Origin: Mikania micrantha
Taxonomy: Eukaryota; Streptophyta; Magnoliopsida; Asterales; Asteraceae
Length of the DNA: 64,000 nt
Direction: 5' to 3'
NCBI GenBank assembly: GCA_009363875.1
Contig: CM018686.1
Location: forward strand, 6,324,001-6,388,000
In this document: in pieces, positions 23,544 through 34,410 of the stretch
How positions within the stretch are numbered: the first letter of the stretch is position 1
Layout: every line of letters starts with the position of its first letter
Position numbers and translations under genes: made by a program
Notes under the pieces: model-generated
What the model saw: only the letters and a program-made list of their open reading frames with translations
Told to the model about the DNA's origin: nothing
Database searches by the model: none

Positions 23544-25688
23544 TGTCACACCCCCACCCCTCGTCACCTCGTGTCTGATCTGACGTCACTGAACCGGTTG
23601 CGGAAGCATAGTGGTGATGTCTCCGAGGTGAGGGGTGACTTACTTGAACCGATATCACAGCACACAGATTAACTTAAAGTAAGTACATTACCAAGGGTTT
23701 CGTTATCACAACCAGAATCACAGTTACAACTAAATTTATTACACAACTATCTTATTTAATTACAAATGTATGAAGTGCATCCTCACCCGGTGGTCACTGT
23801 CTCCCTGCAAAAAGATTTAATTTGAAAACGTCAGCACAAAGCTGGTGAGATCGACAGTTCAATTTAAAACAATATGATATGATAAGCATGTTCTCAAAAG
23901 TTCAGTTCTGGATAACCATGGGACCCGTATCTAGTTCCTTTATGACGTCTAGTCTGTCTCAAGATATTACCCGTCGGTACATATCTTAATGCCTCATTAT
24001 CTTAATGTCTATCATACCATTAAGAAATTCAAGAAACAGATAACAAACATTCACACAAGGGGAGATGCAATCCTCCCAGCGAATGGGGTGTCAACCAATA
24101 GTACTATCAATGTTTTCTGTTCGGCCACACATGGGTTCACTAGATACAGTTCAGAAATGAGGACTTTCAGTTCCATGATAGAGTTCAATCTACAGGCAAA
24201 ATCCCATGAAATCCCACAAAATCACATGAAATCACACAGATATCATTGATGCATATCATATGTTCAGACAACAGTTTACAGAGTTTCCCCGATGTTTATA
24301 AAAGATTAAAAATAAAAGGGGTTGTACGAAACTCACCTGATAATATAGGTGTAGCAGAGTATCACCAAACTGATAGTACAGAGATGATTCTGCATTTAGT
24401 TATATTTAATAAGTTATTTATGTTCTAGTTTACTGATTAGATCTTTCTGAACGTTCAATGTCAAAGACATTGCTTAGTAAATCATCAACTCGATACTAAT
24501 TATGTAATTAATTAATTTAATGTTATATCATACAATGTATGATAATGTAGGAACCTACATTGCATTAGATACCTAATACAAAGTTGATGACGCTTTGGAT
24601 TAATCAGAATGATCTCGGATTAACCAAATAGTTAATGTTGTTGATTATGATACTGTAACAGTTTCTAGATAATTTAATGGCTTAGGAATGATCAATCCTT
24701 GTTATTGATTACCCAATTATCATGAAATATCACAATGTAGCATCAGAATAGGTGTAATAACCAAGTTTAACATACTAATCTGACTGTTATCATAAACATC
24801 AGATAATCATTCCAATAAGTATATTAATGATCGTGATTAGTTTGAAACACTTGGATTTAACCTTTGCATTTCAAAGATTAATCAAACTAATCACCTACAT
24901 TGTCATAATCAAATGGTTTAAACCATTATAATCATGGGTATGATTTCATGAAAATCGGGCATTACAACGGATCAAAACAAGGATTTAACCGTTAGAACTT
25001 CGTGTTCTTTGTTTATAATCAATCCTAGCCATCATCTAGGCAATAATCAACAATCTTAACTATCTCATTACGTTCAAAATCAAGATCTAATCAATCAAAA
25101 TCAAACTAGAAGGTTTAAACGGATCATTACCTAATCTGACGGATATTTGCGGTTAAAATGAAGATCAGGACTTGAAAACACGTTCCCGGGTACGATTGGT
25201 GACTTCTGGTGGCCTCAAGATGGTGTTGTGATGGTGTTCTGGTCGTGTTCTTCGTCTGAGTTGCGTCTGAGTTCGAAGTGATAAGAAATATAATTCTTGC
25301 ATGAAATCTGATGAAGTAGATCAGATCATTCCACCGCCGCATCCGTCGCGTACCGCGACCAGAAGCCCAAAAAGTCTTCGCGTACCGCGAAGAAATCCGG
25401 AGATTTCAGATTTCTTTCATTCATCGCGTACCGCGGAAGATTCTGAATCCCTCCATCACGTACCGCGATGGGTCCAGTCGACAAACACTTAGTAATTTTT
25501 TTTTTTTCTTCATTTTTCGATTCCGAGCAATCCAGGACTCCGTTTTGTGCACGGTTTTCGTTCACGTTCATCATTTCTCACCTACTATCATTTTGTAACA
25601 ATTACAAGTATTAAAACAACGTGGATTTCTAGAATGATCAAATGTGCCCACGTCATTGATGACGTAATTCTCGTATGCAACTGTCACA
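23544..25688 (-). mobile_element. Solo LTR, 2145 bp, with perfect 5-bp target-site duplication
   Basis: Plus-strand ends are TGTCACACCCCC (23544) and ACTGTCACA (25688), flanked by TGTAG at 23539-23543 and 25689-25693. On the minus strand it reads TGTGACAGTTG to GGGTGTGACA. It has no coding interior. It split an Athila-type non-coding region. A palindromic word block lies about 215-345 bases from its 5' end (minus strand). Confidence 0.9.
25345..25471. repeat. Four palindromic CGCG-TAC-CGCG words in the solo LTR
   Basis: Sites are GTCGCG-TAC-CGCGAC (25345-25359), TCTTCGCG-TAC-CGCGAAGA (25375-25393), TCGCG-TAC-CGCGG (25424-25436) and CCATCACG-TAC-CGCGATGG (25453-25471). The centre is constant while the outer arm bases differ between sites but remain complementary within a site (GT/AC, TCTT/AAGA, CCAT/ATGG). 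Confidence 0.9.
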
Positions 25689-25693
25689 TGTAG

Positions 25694-26558
25694 GGTTTTA
25701 AAATGGCTAACACATTAAAGAAAATCTGGTAGTTGACTTTATTACAAAAACAATAATTTAAAAGGAAAAGAACTACCGTACTTGGTATATATAATCGTTT
25801 AAAAACTAAAGGAATAGAGAAGGCTAAGAAATGGGTGAACCTAATGCCTTAATCATATCTATGTCAAATCTTAATCAAAGTCTCAAAATGTATACATGCA
25901 CAAGTTCTAAAGCAATGCAATAGGTAGGTCAAATCACACACAAATGAGTCTGTGAATAAATAAAGACTATTAAGGCTCAAAATCTCCCTGGAAACGTGTA
26001 AAATAGGCTTAATGATATGAGCATAAACAATTTTCAACTATCAAACAAGTTTCACTATATTAAGAATCCCAAACCTATAAGTTTTGAAAACAAGTCCAAT
26101 TGGGAAAAACATATCATGAAACTTAAAGACTAACTCTATAACCAACTCAATAACCCATGCCAACTCACCTTTTGTTAACGATTTACAGTGAAATAGACTT
26201 GCTCATCACTGTAACAAAAGGTAACCAGGACTTATAAAAGTTCAAGTTTTATTTTATTTTTGGTAATTTCAAAATTTTTCAATTTTTTTGTTTAAAAAGA
26301 AAAGGGATAAAAAGAAATGAATTTCCCCATCCCCACACTTGAAACACACATTGTCCCTAATGTGTCTACAAATAGGGAAAAACTAAATTTGAAATAAAAA
26401 CAAACTAATAAATGACAATAACATGAAAGAAAAAGAAATACTTCCCTGACAAACAATCCAAGCAAACGCGTAAGCTCCATAGTGACCTGTTAAGATCCAA
26501 TAAAATAAAACAACCATGAACGTACCTTGGATCCTGTAACAGCTGCTCATGCGTGATT
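25694..26558 (-). mobile_element. Athila-type non-coding region (minus strand)
   Basis: The minus strand contains ACACATTAGGGACAATGTG followed by AAGTGTGGGGATGGGG (plus coordinates about 26325-26372), then A/T-rich sequence. This motif is typical of Athila/Tat-type elements near the 3' end of the interior. No gag, pol or env frame is recognisable. Confidence 0.45.
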
Positions 26559-27920
26559 TGTAACAACCCATTTTGGGGAAATTATTATAAGTAAAATGTA
26601 ATTGGAGTGTAAATTATGTTTTACTTTAATTGATGGGTGTTTTATTAATATTTGTTAATTATAATCAATTGGTGGGTGTTTTATGAGTAATTGTTAATTT
26701 ATACAATATATTGGGTGTTTACTAACTTAAGTTAGTTAGTTATAACTAGTTAGATTTAAGTAGAACTTGAAGTGTTAAAGCAGCCAATATATGAAACTTA
26801 AAGTAAAAGGGGTTAAGTATGATAAGTTGGTCAAAACTCTGTCATTGACTGATGTTGGGGGTGGGATCGACATATAGGGAGAAAGAGAGCCAAGGAGAAA
26901 ACTCAAAACTCCACAAATTGATCAAATTGGAGGTTGTTAGGAAGCCATAGGTACAAACAAACTAAAGCACTAGACGAGGGCATGACGATTCAACAAATTA
27001 ATCAAGTACGGGTGTTATAGTATTATGTTACCAACACTCAACGTTTAACAAGTTCCTTATGGTATTAGTTGCACAAGGTTATTCTAAATGGATAATCTTA
27101 GTTGATAACTAATTCGACTAGGAATTTAGATCCATGGTGCTCACAAGAAACGTATAGGAACTTGGAAAATAACTTTGCTAAATCAAGTTCTAACATGTTT
27201 AACTTGTGTTTTACATAAATAACTAGTTTTAAAAAAAATAATAATAATAATAATAAGGAATTATAATATGTAATCATAGTTTTATAAAATTCATCACAAA
27301 TTGTCTTACTAATTTTAGTATAAGGTAACTTAAAGAATTTTATCAAAATAAATGTAACTTATGAACTTTAAATAAGGTTTTAGTAAGTGATGATTTATTT
27401 AAATAACCATGTCTTTAAATATCATAGATCTAATGTGAATAAGGTTGAGCCTTAAATGGAATAAAGGATAAGGGTTCATGAAAGGTATATAACTTAGAAT
27501 AACTAGAGAGAATTGTAGTAACACACTTGAAAGTCTTAAGACACTTAGTTGCACACCGAAACCCAAACCCTACATGCGTCAACTATAAATACTTATAGTG
27601 TTCGAACCATAATAAATTAAATCAGGTATTGAAGATACATAGCTTACAAAGAACGAGCGCACATATCATTTCTTGGTTGAATCATAAGAACTACTACACA
27701 GGTGAGTTCATTGCCCCTTTTCTAAACATTTTTGTTTTATAAATGCGGGGCTGAGAAGCATGCGTAAATTATTTTCTTTGAATTATATTAACCTAAATTC
27801 TTTTACTTCATATATGTTTTACATGTATAATTATTATCCTACATATTGTCTAAGTAAAACAATTGCAGGTTTTTAAAAAAAATAAGGATTATTTATTCAT
27901 CATGAGTAATTAACTATTTC

Positions 27921-28070
27921 AAAACAAAGAACTATTTTCAATAAGACTGTTTTCAAAGAATTAACGAACTAAAACAAAGAACTATTTTCAGTGGGACTGA
28001 TTTCAAAGAACTAATGATCTAAAACAAAGAACTATTTTCAGAGGACAGTTTTCAAAGAACTAAAGATCTA
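27921..28070 (+). repeat. 50-bp tandem repeat, about three units
   Basis: Units beginning AAAACAAAGAACTATTTTCA start at 27921, 27971 and 28021. They grade into the 43-bp repeat. Confidence 0.85.
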
Positions 28071-28225
28071 AGAACGGTGTACAACGGTCTATTTTCAAAG
28101 AACTAAAGATCTAAGAACGGTGTACAACGGTCTACTTTCAAAGAACTAAAGATCTAAGAACTGTGTACAACGATCTATTTTCAAAGAACTGAAGAACTAG
28201 TACGGAGAACTGTTTTCGACGATCA
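28054..28225 (+). repeat. 43-bp tandem repeat, three to four units
   Basis: Units of the form AAAGAACTAAAGATCTAAGA + CGGTGTACAACGGTCT + ATTTTC start at 28054, 28097, 28140 and 28183 (last one partial). They are contiguous, with no unique spacers. Confidence 0.9.
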
Positions 28226-28736
28226 ATTTTCAGAGGAATGTCTGGGAAATATTCAAAGATAACATGTGCCAAAGAACTAACGATCTATACGAACAAGAAC
28301 GGACATGGACGATCTAGAACAAACTATAAAATCCTATACATCAAAAGATGTCCTAGCTAGACTGATTGATTATAGGTCACATGTTTGATGATATTTACAA
28401 ATTTCCTTAACTACTAAGAACCTTGATTGATAGACTAGTCTACTCGAGTATGACCAAGGCCCAATCGTTAGGTCTTGGATTTTTATTAAATGTTTATTTA
28501 TTCATTTACTTAAACATTTAATTTAATGTTTTTACAAATGCTATGGTTGATCATGTTTGTGTGAAGAGCTTAAGGAATCAAGAGGATTTCCATATTTTGT
28601 GAAACTATAAGAACTAAGAACTAAGAACTGATGTGTTGATGATGAGGGATGAAATGCTTAATTGTCATTGACAACAATATGTTATGTGGTTCGTTATGTG
28701 GTGGGCTGGCAGCTGGACTTGACCCTACGTATGCCC

Positions 28737-28746
28737 TATATATAAG
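28737..28746 (+). promoter_or_regulatory. Putative LTR core promoter (TATATATAAG)
   Basis: The box follows ATGTGGTGGGCTGGC and lies about 336 bases before the LTR end. It is the counterpart of the box at 13942. Confidence 0.5.
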
Positions 28747-29180
28747 CATACTGGACTGGATAGCATAGGTGGTTGTCGATGAGGTTAAGGTTGTCATTCG
28801 GTCAAGTTTGTACAAATTCATTTTTGACAAAACTATAAGAACTCACCAACCTCGTGTTGACTTGATCGTTTTGCATAACTTCTCAGGTGACAAACATGTT
28901 AATTAAAAAGTTCGTGCTGATGTAATTTAACTTTGTAATTCTATTTCTATTAGTACTTTCTCATAATTATCATATGCAATGTAAACAATCTGATCATTCT
29001 GATTATCATCCCCGATATCGCACCTCGAGACCTTTCCGCCCTACTAGACACCCGATCCGACCAGCTGGCTCGGGGTGTGACAGAAGGAGATCGGGTCAAA
29101 TTTTGATTTAGATCCGCGTGTTTAATCATTCATGTAAATGGGTTTAAAAGTTTAAGAATGATTATGGTGAAGCCACGTGA

Positions 29181-29936
29181 TGTAACATCCAGCCCCGTCT
29201 ACCACCAATATTGTCCGCTCTGCCCACTCGGAGCTCACGGTTTTTCATGCGGTTGCTAGGGTGAAAACTTCCCAGGGAGGTCACCCATCCCTGGATTGCT
29301 GCACTCCATTATGTAACATCCTAAGAAAATCCCACATCGGCCGTGAACAGGAGAGATTCCTGGCTCATAAGTAACGATCCACCTCTAACATCACCAACGC
29401 TTTTTCGGCTTAGCCGGCTGTGGAGCATATGAAAACTCCAAAGTTAAGCATGCCCGGGCTGCAGCAATCCAGGGATGGGTGACCTCCCTGGGAAGTTTTC
29501 ACCCGGGCAACCGAAGGCAAAACTGTGAGCTCCGAGTGGGCAAAGCGGACAATATTGGTGATAGACGGGGCCGGATGTTACAGAATGGCATCAGAGACAC
29601 TCCTGTTCTACACGGGATGGTGGGGCAAACCTCATCGAGGACGATGAGTCCCTAAGGGGGGTGTATGTAACATCCTAGGCAAATCTCACATCGGCCGTGA
29701 ACAGGAGAGATTCCTGGCTCATAAGTAACGATCCGCCTCTTAAACCACCAACGCGTTTTCGGCTTAGCTGGATGTGGAGCACATGAAAACTCCACAGTTA
29801 AGCGTGCTCGGGCTGCAGTAATCCAGGGATGGGTGACCTCCCTGGGAAGTTTTCACCCTAGCAACCGAATGCAAAACCGTGATCTCCGAGTGGGCAGAGC
29901 GGACAATATTAGTGGTAGACGTGGCTGGATGTTACA
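29181..29936 (+). mobile_element. Cassandra-type TRIM retrotransposon with an inverted LTR piece
   Basis: Two 271-bp LTRs (29312-29582 and 29666-29936) start TGTAACATCC and end GGATGTTACA. They flank an 83-base interior with a Met-type primer site (TGGCATCAGAG, 29586) and a polypurine tract (AAGGGGGGTG, about 29654). Upstream, 29181-29308 is the last ~128 bp of the same LTR in reverse orientation. The 5-mer CGTGA flanks the whole composite (29176-29180 and 29937-29941), not the standard element alone, so the inverted piece belongs to the inserted unit. There is no coding capacity, as expected for Cassandra. Confidence 0.9.
29434..29500 (+). other. 5S rRNA-like segment in the left Cassandra LTR
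   Basis: ACTCCAAAGTTAAGCATGC followed by GGATGGGTGACCTCCCTGGG and AAGT resembles the internal pol III promoter region of plant 5S rRNA. The right LTR carries the same segment at about 29788-29854. It is retrotransposon sequence, not a 5S gene, because the rest of the ~120-nt RNA is absent. Confidence 0.85.
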
Positions 29937-30093
29937 CGTGACAATAGTTTTAGACGGATATCTTATGAACACGCCATGTAACACTCAAGATAGTAAAATA
30001 TTAAAACAAAAACATGATGCGAGCAGGATTCACTGTTGCTTTTGTCTCAATACATAAGCTGAGATACAACACTTCATTCCTCTAGATCTCTCT

Positions 30094-30360
30094 GTGTTCT
30101 CCAAGCTACCTCTGCCCTCTCGGTGTTCCAACGTCGGTAAAATCGAAAATCCTATCACGTCTCCAGCTTCCATTCATGTATCCACTTCTCCGTTCATCCC
30201 GTCCAACGTTCCTCCACCGTCTCAACCGATTTCCATCCTCACGTTATCCCCACCTCCGTCCAACCGCAACGCAAATGGTCAACAACAGTCAACCATTGTG
30301 GTGGGATACAATCAATTGAGGTATGCATTTGGAATTACCATATGTGTGTGTTTTACATGA
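30094..30360 (+). other. Exon-like open frame of unknown function
   Basis: A Pro/Ser-rich frame in C-rich sequence; the composition changes abruptly to T-rich after 30320, where CAATTGAG|GTATGC could be a splice donor. This may be the first exon of a gene fragment caught between elements. No domain is recognised, and there is no convincing downstream exon. Confidence 0.3.
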
Positions 30361-30569
30361 GATTTAGGGTTTGGGTTACATTAGCATGTGATGGGTGAAA
30401 TTACCATATGTGCTTCTATGTTTTACATTAGATTTAGGGTTTGGCTTTTCGTGTTATGCTTTGAGTTATCTGACGGTTTGGGTCTTTTTATATGTTGTGG
30501 TGTGCTGCTTCAGGTTTGGCTTTATATTATGGTGTGCTGTTTTGGTTACATGTGATTAAAAATGTTTGT

Positions 30570-31062
30570 TTGCTTAGAATTGTAAGAAGAACTAAAGAAG
30601 AAGGAATTTCATCATCCAAGCTACCCATTTCTTATTAGCTTCATTGACTAATATAGTCGTTTAATAAACTAACGACTTATTAGTACAATTACAAATTTAG
30701 TCCTTTATCTATACTAATATTACATTGTAAGACTAAACACTTTATTATTCTAACAATATTTCCCCCTCTAAAAACATTATTTTTGAGATCAAAAATAGCA
30801 AAACAACCAAAATTGAAGAATCAAAACAAAAACTGAGGGAACCGCAGCTTGAATTCATCCAACCATTCCCATGTTGCTTTTAGTAAGTGATAATCCATCC
30901 CAATGAACTAAAACCTTCACAACTGTTTTATTACCCTTCTTCATGAACTTCCAATCAATGATTGACCTCGGTTGCAAATGAAACCTTGGTGCAGAAGGTG
31001 ATTGTATTGTAGGGACAATAGGACCATGAGCTGGTTTAAGGAATGATACATGAAATGTAGGA
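30570..31062 (-). pseudogene. C-terminus of a chromovirus pol plus 3' LTR start (minus)
   Basis: The minus strand reads KLPTIHPTFHVSFLKPAHG, then VLVHWDGLS near the end, the integrase tail and chromodomain-like segment of Ty3 elements. Downstream on that strand are a polypurine tract (AGAGGGGGAAAT, plus about 30761-30772) and an LTR-like TGTTAGAATAA start at 30755. It continues the element at 34411-38465, from which it was separated by a Ty1/copia insertion at 31068. The right end of its LTR (towards 30570) is not certain. Confidence 0.75.
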
Positions 31063-31067
31063 TGAAT

Positions 31068-31629
31068 TGTTGGTAATTTTAGTGTTATCAACTATTTTAG
31101 TATTATTGGATTAACTTGGTGATCAAGATAATAATATTAATGATTAATCGAGTTAGGTGACGCGGGAGTGCGGGCTCGTTTGACATTAAAATCATATAGG
31201 TTTATTATATTAATTTGAGTGGGCTTCCAAATTAATTAATGGACATGTAATTATTTAAATTAAATAATTAAGAAATTGGGCTTTGTATGGAAATTGGGTT
31301 TTGCCGTCTCCTATTTACCCGAATAATAACAGAAGCATTTGACTTGGTCTTTTTTGGGGATATCTCGATCACAGAAAAAGGAAAAAGAGCGTACGGTTTT
31401 CTTCAACAAACAACAAGATTTGATTTCAATCTCTATATCTCTAAGTCTAATCCGTTCAAGCATTTGATTGGTACCATCAAATAGTTTCACTATTCTTAGA
31501 GATTATCCAAGTTGCAATAGTTTCAAGTATACAATTGTGATTTTTTGAAGTTCAATCAATCTAAAGAACAATTCCGGTTAGTGATTTTATTTTCGTTTCA
31601 TAATCAATATAGTGTTTATTGATTCAACA
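31068..31629 (+). repeat. 5' LTR of the Ty1/copia element
   Basis: It starts TGTTGG and ends AACA after TTTATTGATTC. The right LTR is collinear with a small insertion near 34247-34262. Confidence 0.88.
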
Positions 31630-32208
31630 AAGTTCAAACTATTTTACATATCGATTTGGAACTTGATTTGTTGCACGTAATTCAATTTTGTGAGTAATTG
31701 AATTAGCAGAATTGATTTTCTTCTCGTAAATAATTATGTATTTGGAAATTACAATTTCCTAATTATTTTTTAGGAATTTGACCAACAAATTAGATTGAAT
31801 ATTAGCTTAACGAATTTGGATTGAAAATGGGTTCTTGCAATATGATTTCACAATTAATGTGATAATTAATTTAGGATTATTTATCATTATCATAGATAAA
31901 TCCCAACCGATTGACTTTGAGTAATATATAATTGAAATTTGGATGTACTTGATGTTTCGTTTATCAATGAAATTGAAACTATGATATTATAATTAAATCT
32001 ATAATGTGAAATCAGTTTTGTTGATTTTAATAACTGATTATACATGATCCATTTAATTTGAAATCAAAGTCTTGATTTTATGTTTGTTGCATGTTACTGT
32101 TAATTGAACCAAGTCTTGTGATCAAATTAATTTCCTAAACATGCAATATTAGTTGTATGTTTGTTTGATCAATAATTCAGTTTCTATTTCTGTTTTAATT
32201 GATTAAGA

Positions 32209-33030
32209 ATGGCTAGTGGTGAATCCGTTCGTGACATGACTAGTAAGTTTGCTAAACTTGAAAAATTTAAAAGGCAAGACTTTAGGCGTTGGAAGAAAAA
32301 GATGCACTTTTTGTTAACAACTTTAAAAGTTGTTTATGTGTTATCCGTACCGTGCCCTGAAATCATGGAGGATGAAACTCTAGAACAAACTAGAAGACGT
32401 CTCAAATGGGAAAATGATGGCTATATATGTCGAGGACACATTTTGAATGAGATGTCGGATGCCCTGTTTGATGTTCATCAAAATGATGAATCGGCTAGGC
32501 AATTGTGGGATGCTTTGGAATCTAAGTACATGGCAGAGGGTACTTCAAGTAAGAAATTCCTTGTTAGTAATTTCATGAATTACAAGATGTCAAATTCCAA
32601 ACCGGTAATGGAGCAATACAATGAGTTATTGCACACTTTAGGTCAATTCTCACAACATGACATGAAATTGGACGAGTCAATATCTGTCTCTAGCATCATT
32701 GATAAGCTTCCACCATCTTGAAAGGACTTTAAACATACTCTTAAACATCAAAAGGAGGATCTGAAGCTCAAAATTGAGGAATCACTTCGGTCTCAAGAAG
32801 TTAATAAAACCAAAGGTAAAAACCAAGCTTCATCATCGGTTAATGTGGTTGAAGATGATGGAAAATTCAAAATGTTTAACAAACTGAAAGACAAAAAGCG
32901 CAAGTTTAACAATGACAATAATCATTCCAACAAGAAAGTTAAAAAGGCTTCTTAGATATGTGGAAAACCAGGACATTTCAAGAAAGATTATCGAGTGAAA
33001 TTGAGGAAACAAGGCTAATGCAGCCGGTCC
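32209..33030 (+). pseudogene. Ty1/copia gag (UBN2-type) with lost zinc knuckle
   Basis: The ATG at 32209 opens a 170-residue frame with the copia gag pattern (FRRWKKKMHFLL, then LWDALESKYMAEGTSSKKFL, then YNELLHTLGQF). A TGA replaces the expected Trp in LPPS*KDF at 32719; the same frame then continues to KKAS*ICGKPGHFKKDYRV. There the first Cys region is a TAG stop and the last Cys of the CCHC knuckle is Tyr. Gag would package the element RNA; this copy is dead. Confidence 0.88.
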
Positions 33031-33059
33031 AAGTGGATCTAAGGACACAAATAAGAACC

Positions 33060-33550
33060 CTAGATGATGAAATGGCATGGTGGGTAAACTCGGGTGCTAC
33101 TAGTCACATGTGCAAGGATCTAAGATGTGCAAGGATCTAAGATGGTTTGAGGAATTCAAACCAATTGAAGATGGATCGATGTTGAGAATGGGAAATGTGG
33201 CAACCGAGCCTATCAAGGTTACGTCTGGTAAACAATTATTATTAGATTGTGTATTGTATGTACTAGGGATTTGAAAGAACCTCTTGTCTGGAATTGTGTT
33301 GAATAGTTATGGTTTTAAGCAGGTCATCGAGTCAGATAAATTTATCTTATCTAAACATGGAACCTTTGTTGGATTTGGGTATTTATCTAATGGTATGTTT
33401 AAACTTAATATTCATGTCCCATTTGCTAGTGAATTTGTGTGTATTGCATCTTCCTCTTCTAATAAAGTAGATCATGTTTCTAGTTTATGGCATGGTAGAT
33501 TAGGTCATGTTAATTTTGTTAGAATGAAAGATATGTCTAGGTCATGTTAA
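33060..33550 (+). pseudogene. Ty1/copia protease and GAG-pre-integrase fragment
   Basis: AWWVNSGATSHMCKD is the copia protease active-site region with Asp changed to Asn (normally DSGAT). A frame at 33284-33550 gives the GAG-pre-integrase signature LWHGRLGHVNF. It stops at a junction made of a repeated 22-base stretch (33501-33522 and 33538-33559); integrase, reverse transcriptase and RNase H are missing. Confidence 0.85.
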
Positions 33551-33556
33551 TTTTGT

Positions 33557-33827
33557 TAGCAAAACAACCAAAATTGAAGAATCAAAACAAAAACTGAGGG
33601 AACCGCAGCTTGAATTCATCCAACCATTCCCATGTTGCTTTTAGTAAGTGATAATCCATCCCAATGAACTAAAACCTTCACAGCTGTTTTATTACCCTTC
33701 TTCACGAACTTCCAATCAATGATTGACCTCGTTGCAAATGAAACCTTGGTGCAGAAGGTGATTGTATTGTAGGGACAATAGGATCATGAGCTGGTTTAAG
33801 CAATGATACATGAAATGTAGGATGAAT
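33557..33827 (-). pseudogene. Second copy of the chromovirus C-terminal fragment
   Basis: It is nearly identical to 30796-31067, including the TGAAT before the copia LTR. It lies inside the copia element where pol should be. One base is missing in the GATTGACCTCGTTGC stretch relative to the left copy. Confidence 0.9.
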
Positions 33828-34405
33828 TGTTGGTAATTTTAGTGTTATCAACTATTTTAGTGTTATTGGATTAACTTGGTGATCAAGATAATAATATTAA
33901 TGATTAATCGAGTTAGGTGACGCGAGAGTGCGGGCTCGTTTGACATTAATATTATATAGGTTTATTATATTAATTTGATTGGGCTTACAAATTAATTAAT
34001 GGACATGTAATTATTTAAATTAAATAATTAAGAAATTGGGCTTTATATGGAAATTGGGTTTTGCCGTCTCCTATTTACCCGAATAATAACAGAAGCACTT
34101 GACTTGGTCTTTTTTGGGGATATCTCGATCACAGAAAAAGGAAAAAGAGCGTACGGTTTTCTTTAACAAACAACAAGATTTGATTTCAATTTCTATATCT
34201 CTAAGTCTAATTCGTTCTAAGCATTTGATTCGTACCATCAAATAGTTTGATTTGATAGCGATACACGATTCTTAGAGATTATCCAAGTTGCAACAATTTC
34301 AAGTATACAATTGTGATTTTCTGAAGTTCAATCAATCTCAAGAACAATTCCAGTTAGTGATTTTATTTTCTTTTCATAATCAATATAGTGTTTATTGATT
34401 CAACA
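33828..34405 (+). repeat. 3' LTR of the Ty1/copia element
   Basis: 578 bp, followed by the TGAAT target-site duplication and by chromovirus sequence. It has a ~16-base insertion (GATTTGATAGCGATAC region) relative to the 5' LTR. Confidence 0.88.
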
Positions 34406-34410
34406 TGAAT

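Larger units (their letters stand above)
26559..29082 (+). mobile_element. Long LTR related to the Tekay-type LTR, rearranged 5' part
   Basis: It starts TGTAACAACCC and ends GGGGTGTGACA. From about 27530 to the end it follows the Tekay-type 5' LTR: CACTTAGTTGCACACCGA, GTGAGTTCATTGCCCCTTTT, the TATA module and the GC-rich end. The first ~800 bp do not match. The flanking 5-mers differ (TGATT and GAAGG), so either one boundary is wrong or the LTR is recombinant. Confidence 0.6.
31068..34405 (+). mobile_element. Ty1/copia element inserted in the chromovirus, internally rearranged
   Basis: LTRs at 31068-31629 (562 bp) and 33828-34405 (578 bp) begin TGTTGGTAATT and end GATTCAACA. TGAAT flanks the element on both sides (31063-31067 and 34406-34410), giving a clean insertion into the minus-strand chromovirus. 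The interior carries gag, protease and the GAG-pre-integrase segment, then stops. Instead of integrase and reverse transcriptase there is a second copy of the left flank (33557-33827) leading into the 3' LTR. I do not see a canonical primer-binding site after 31629. Confidence 0.9.

Noticed and set aside
28054..28225. CRISPR-like regular repeats
   Set aside because: Units are contiguous with no unique spacers, and the context is a plant LTR.
26554..29087. Target-site duplication around the LTR at 26559-29082
   Set aside because: The flanking 5-mers TGATT and GAAGG do not match, so I do not claim a simple solo LTR.
29434..29500. A 5S rRNA gene
   Set aside because: Only the internal promoter part resembles 5S, and it lies inside paired 271-bp LTRs with primer site and polypurine tract, i.e. 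Cassandra.
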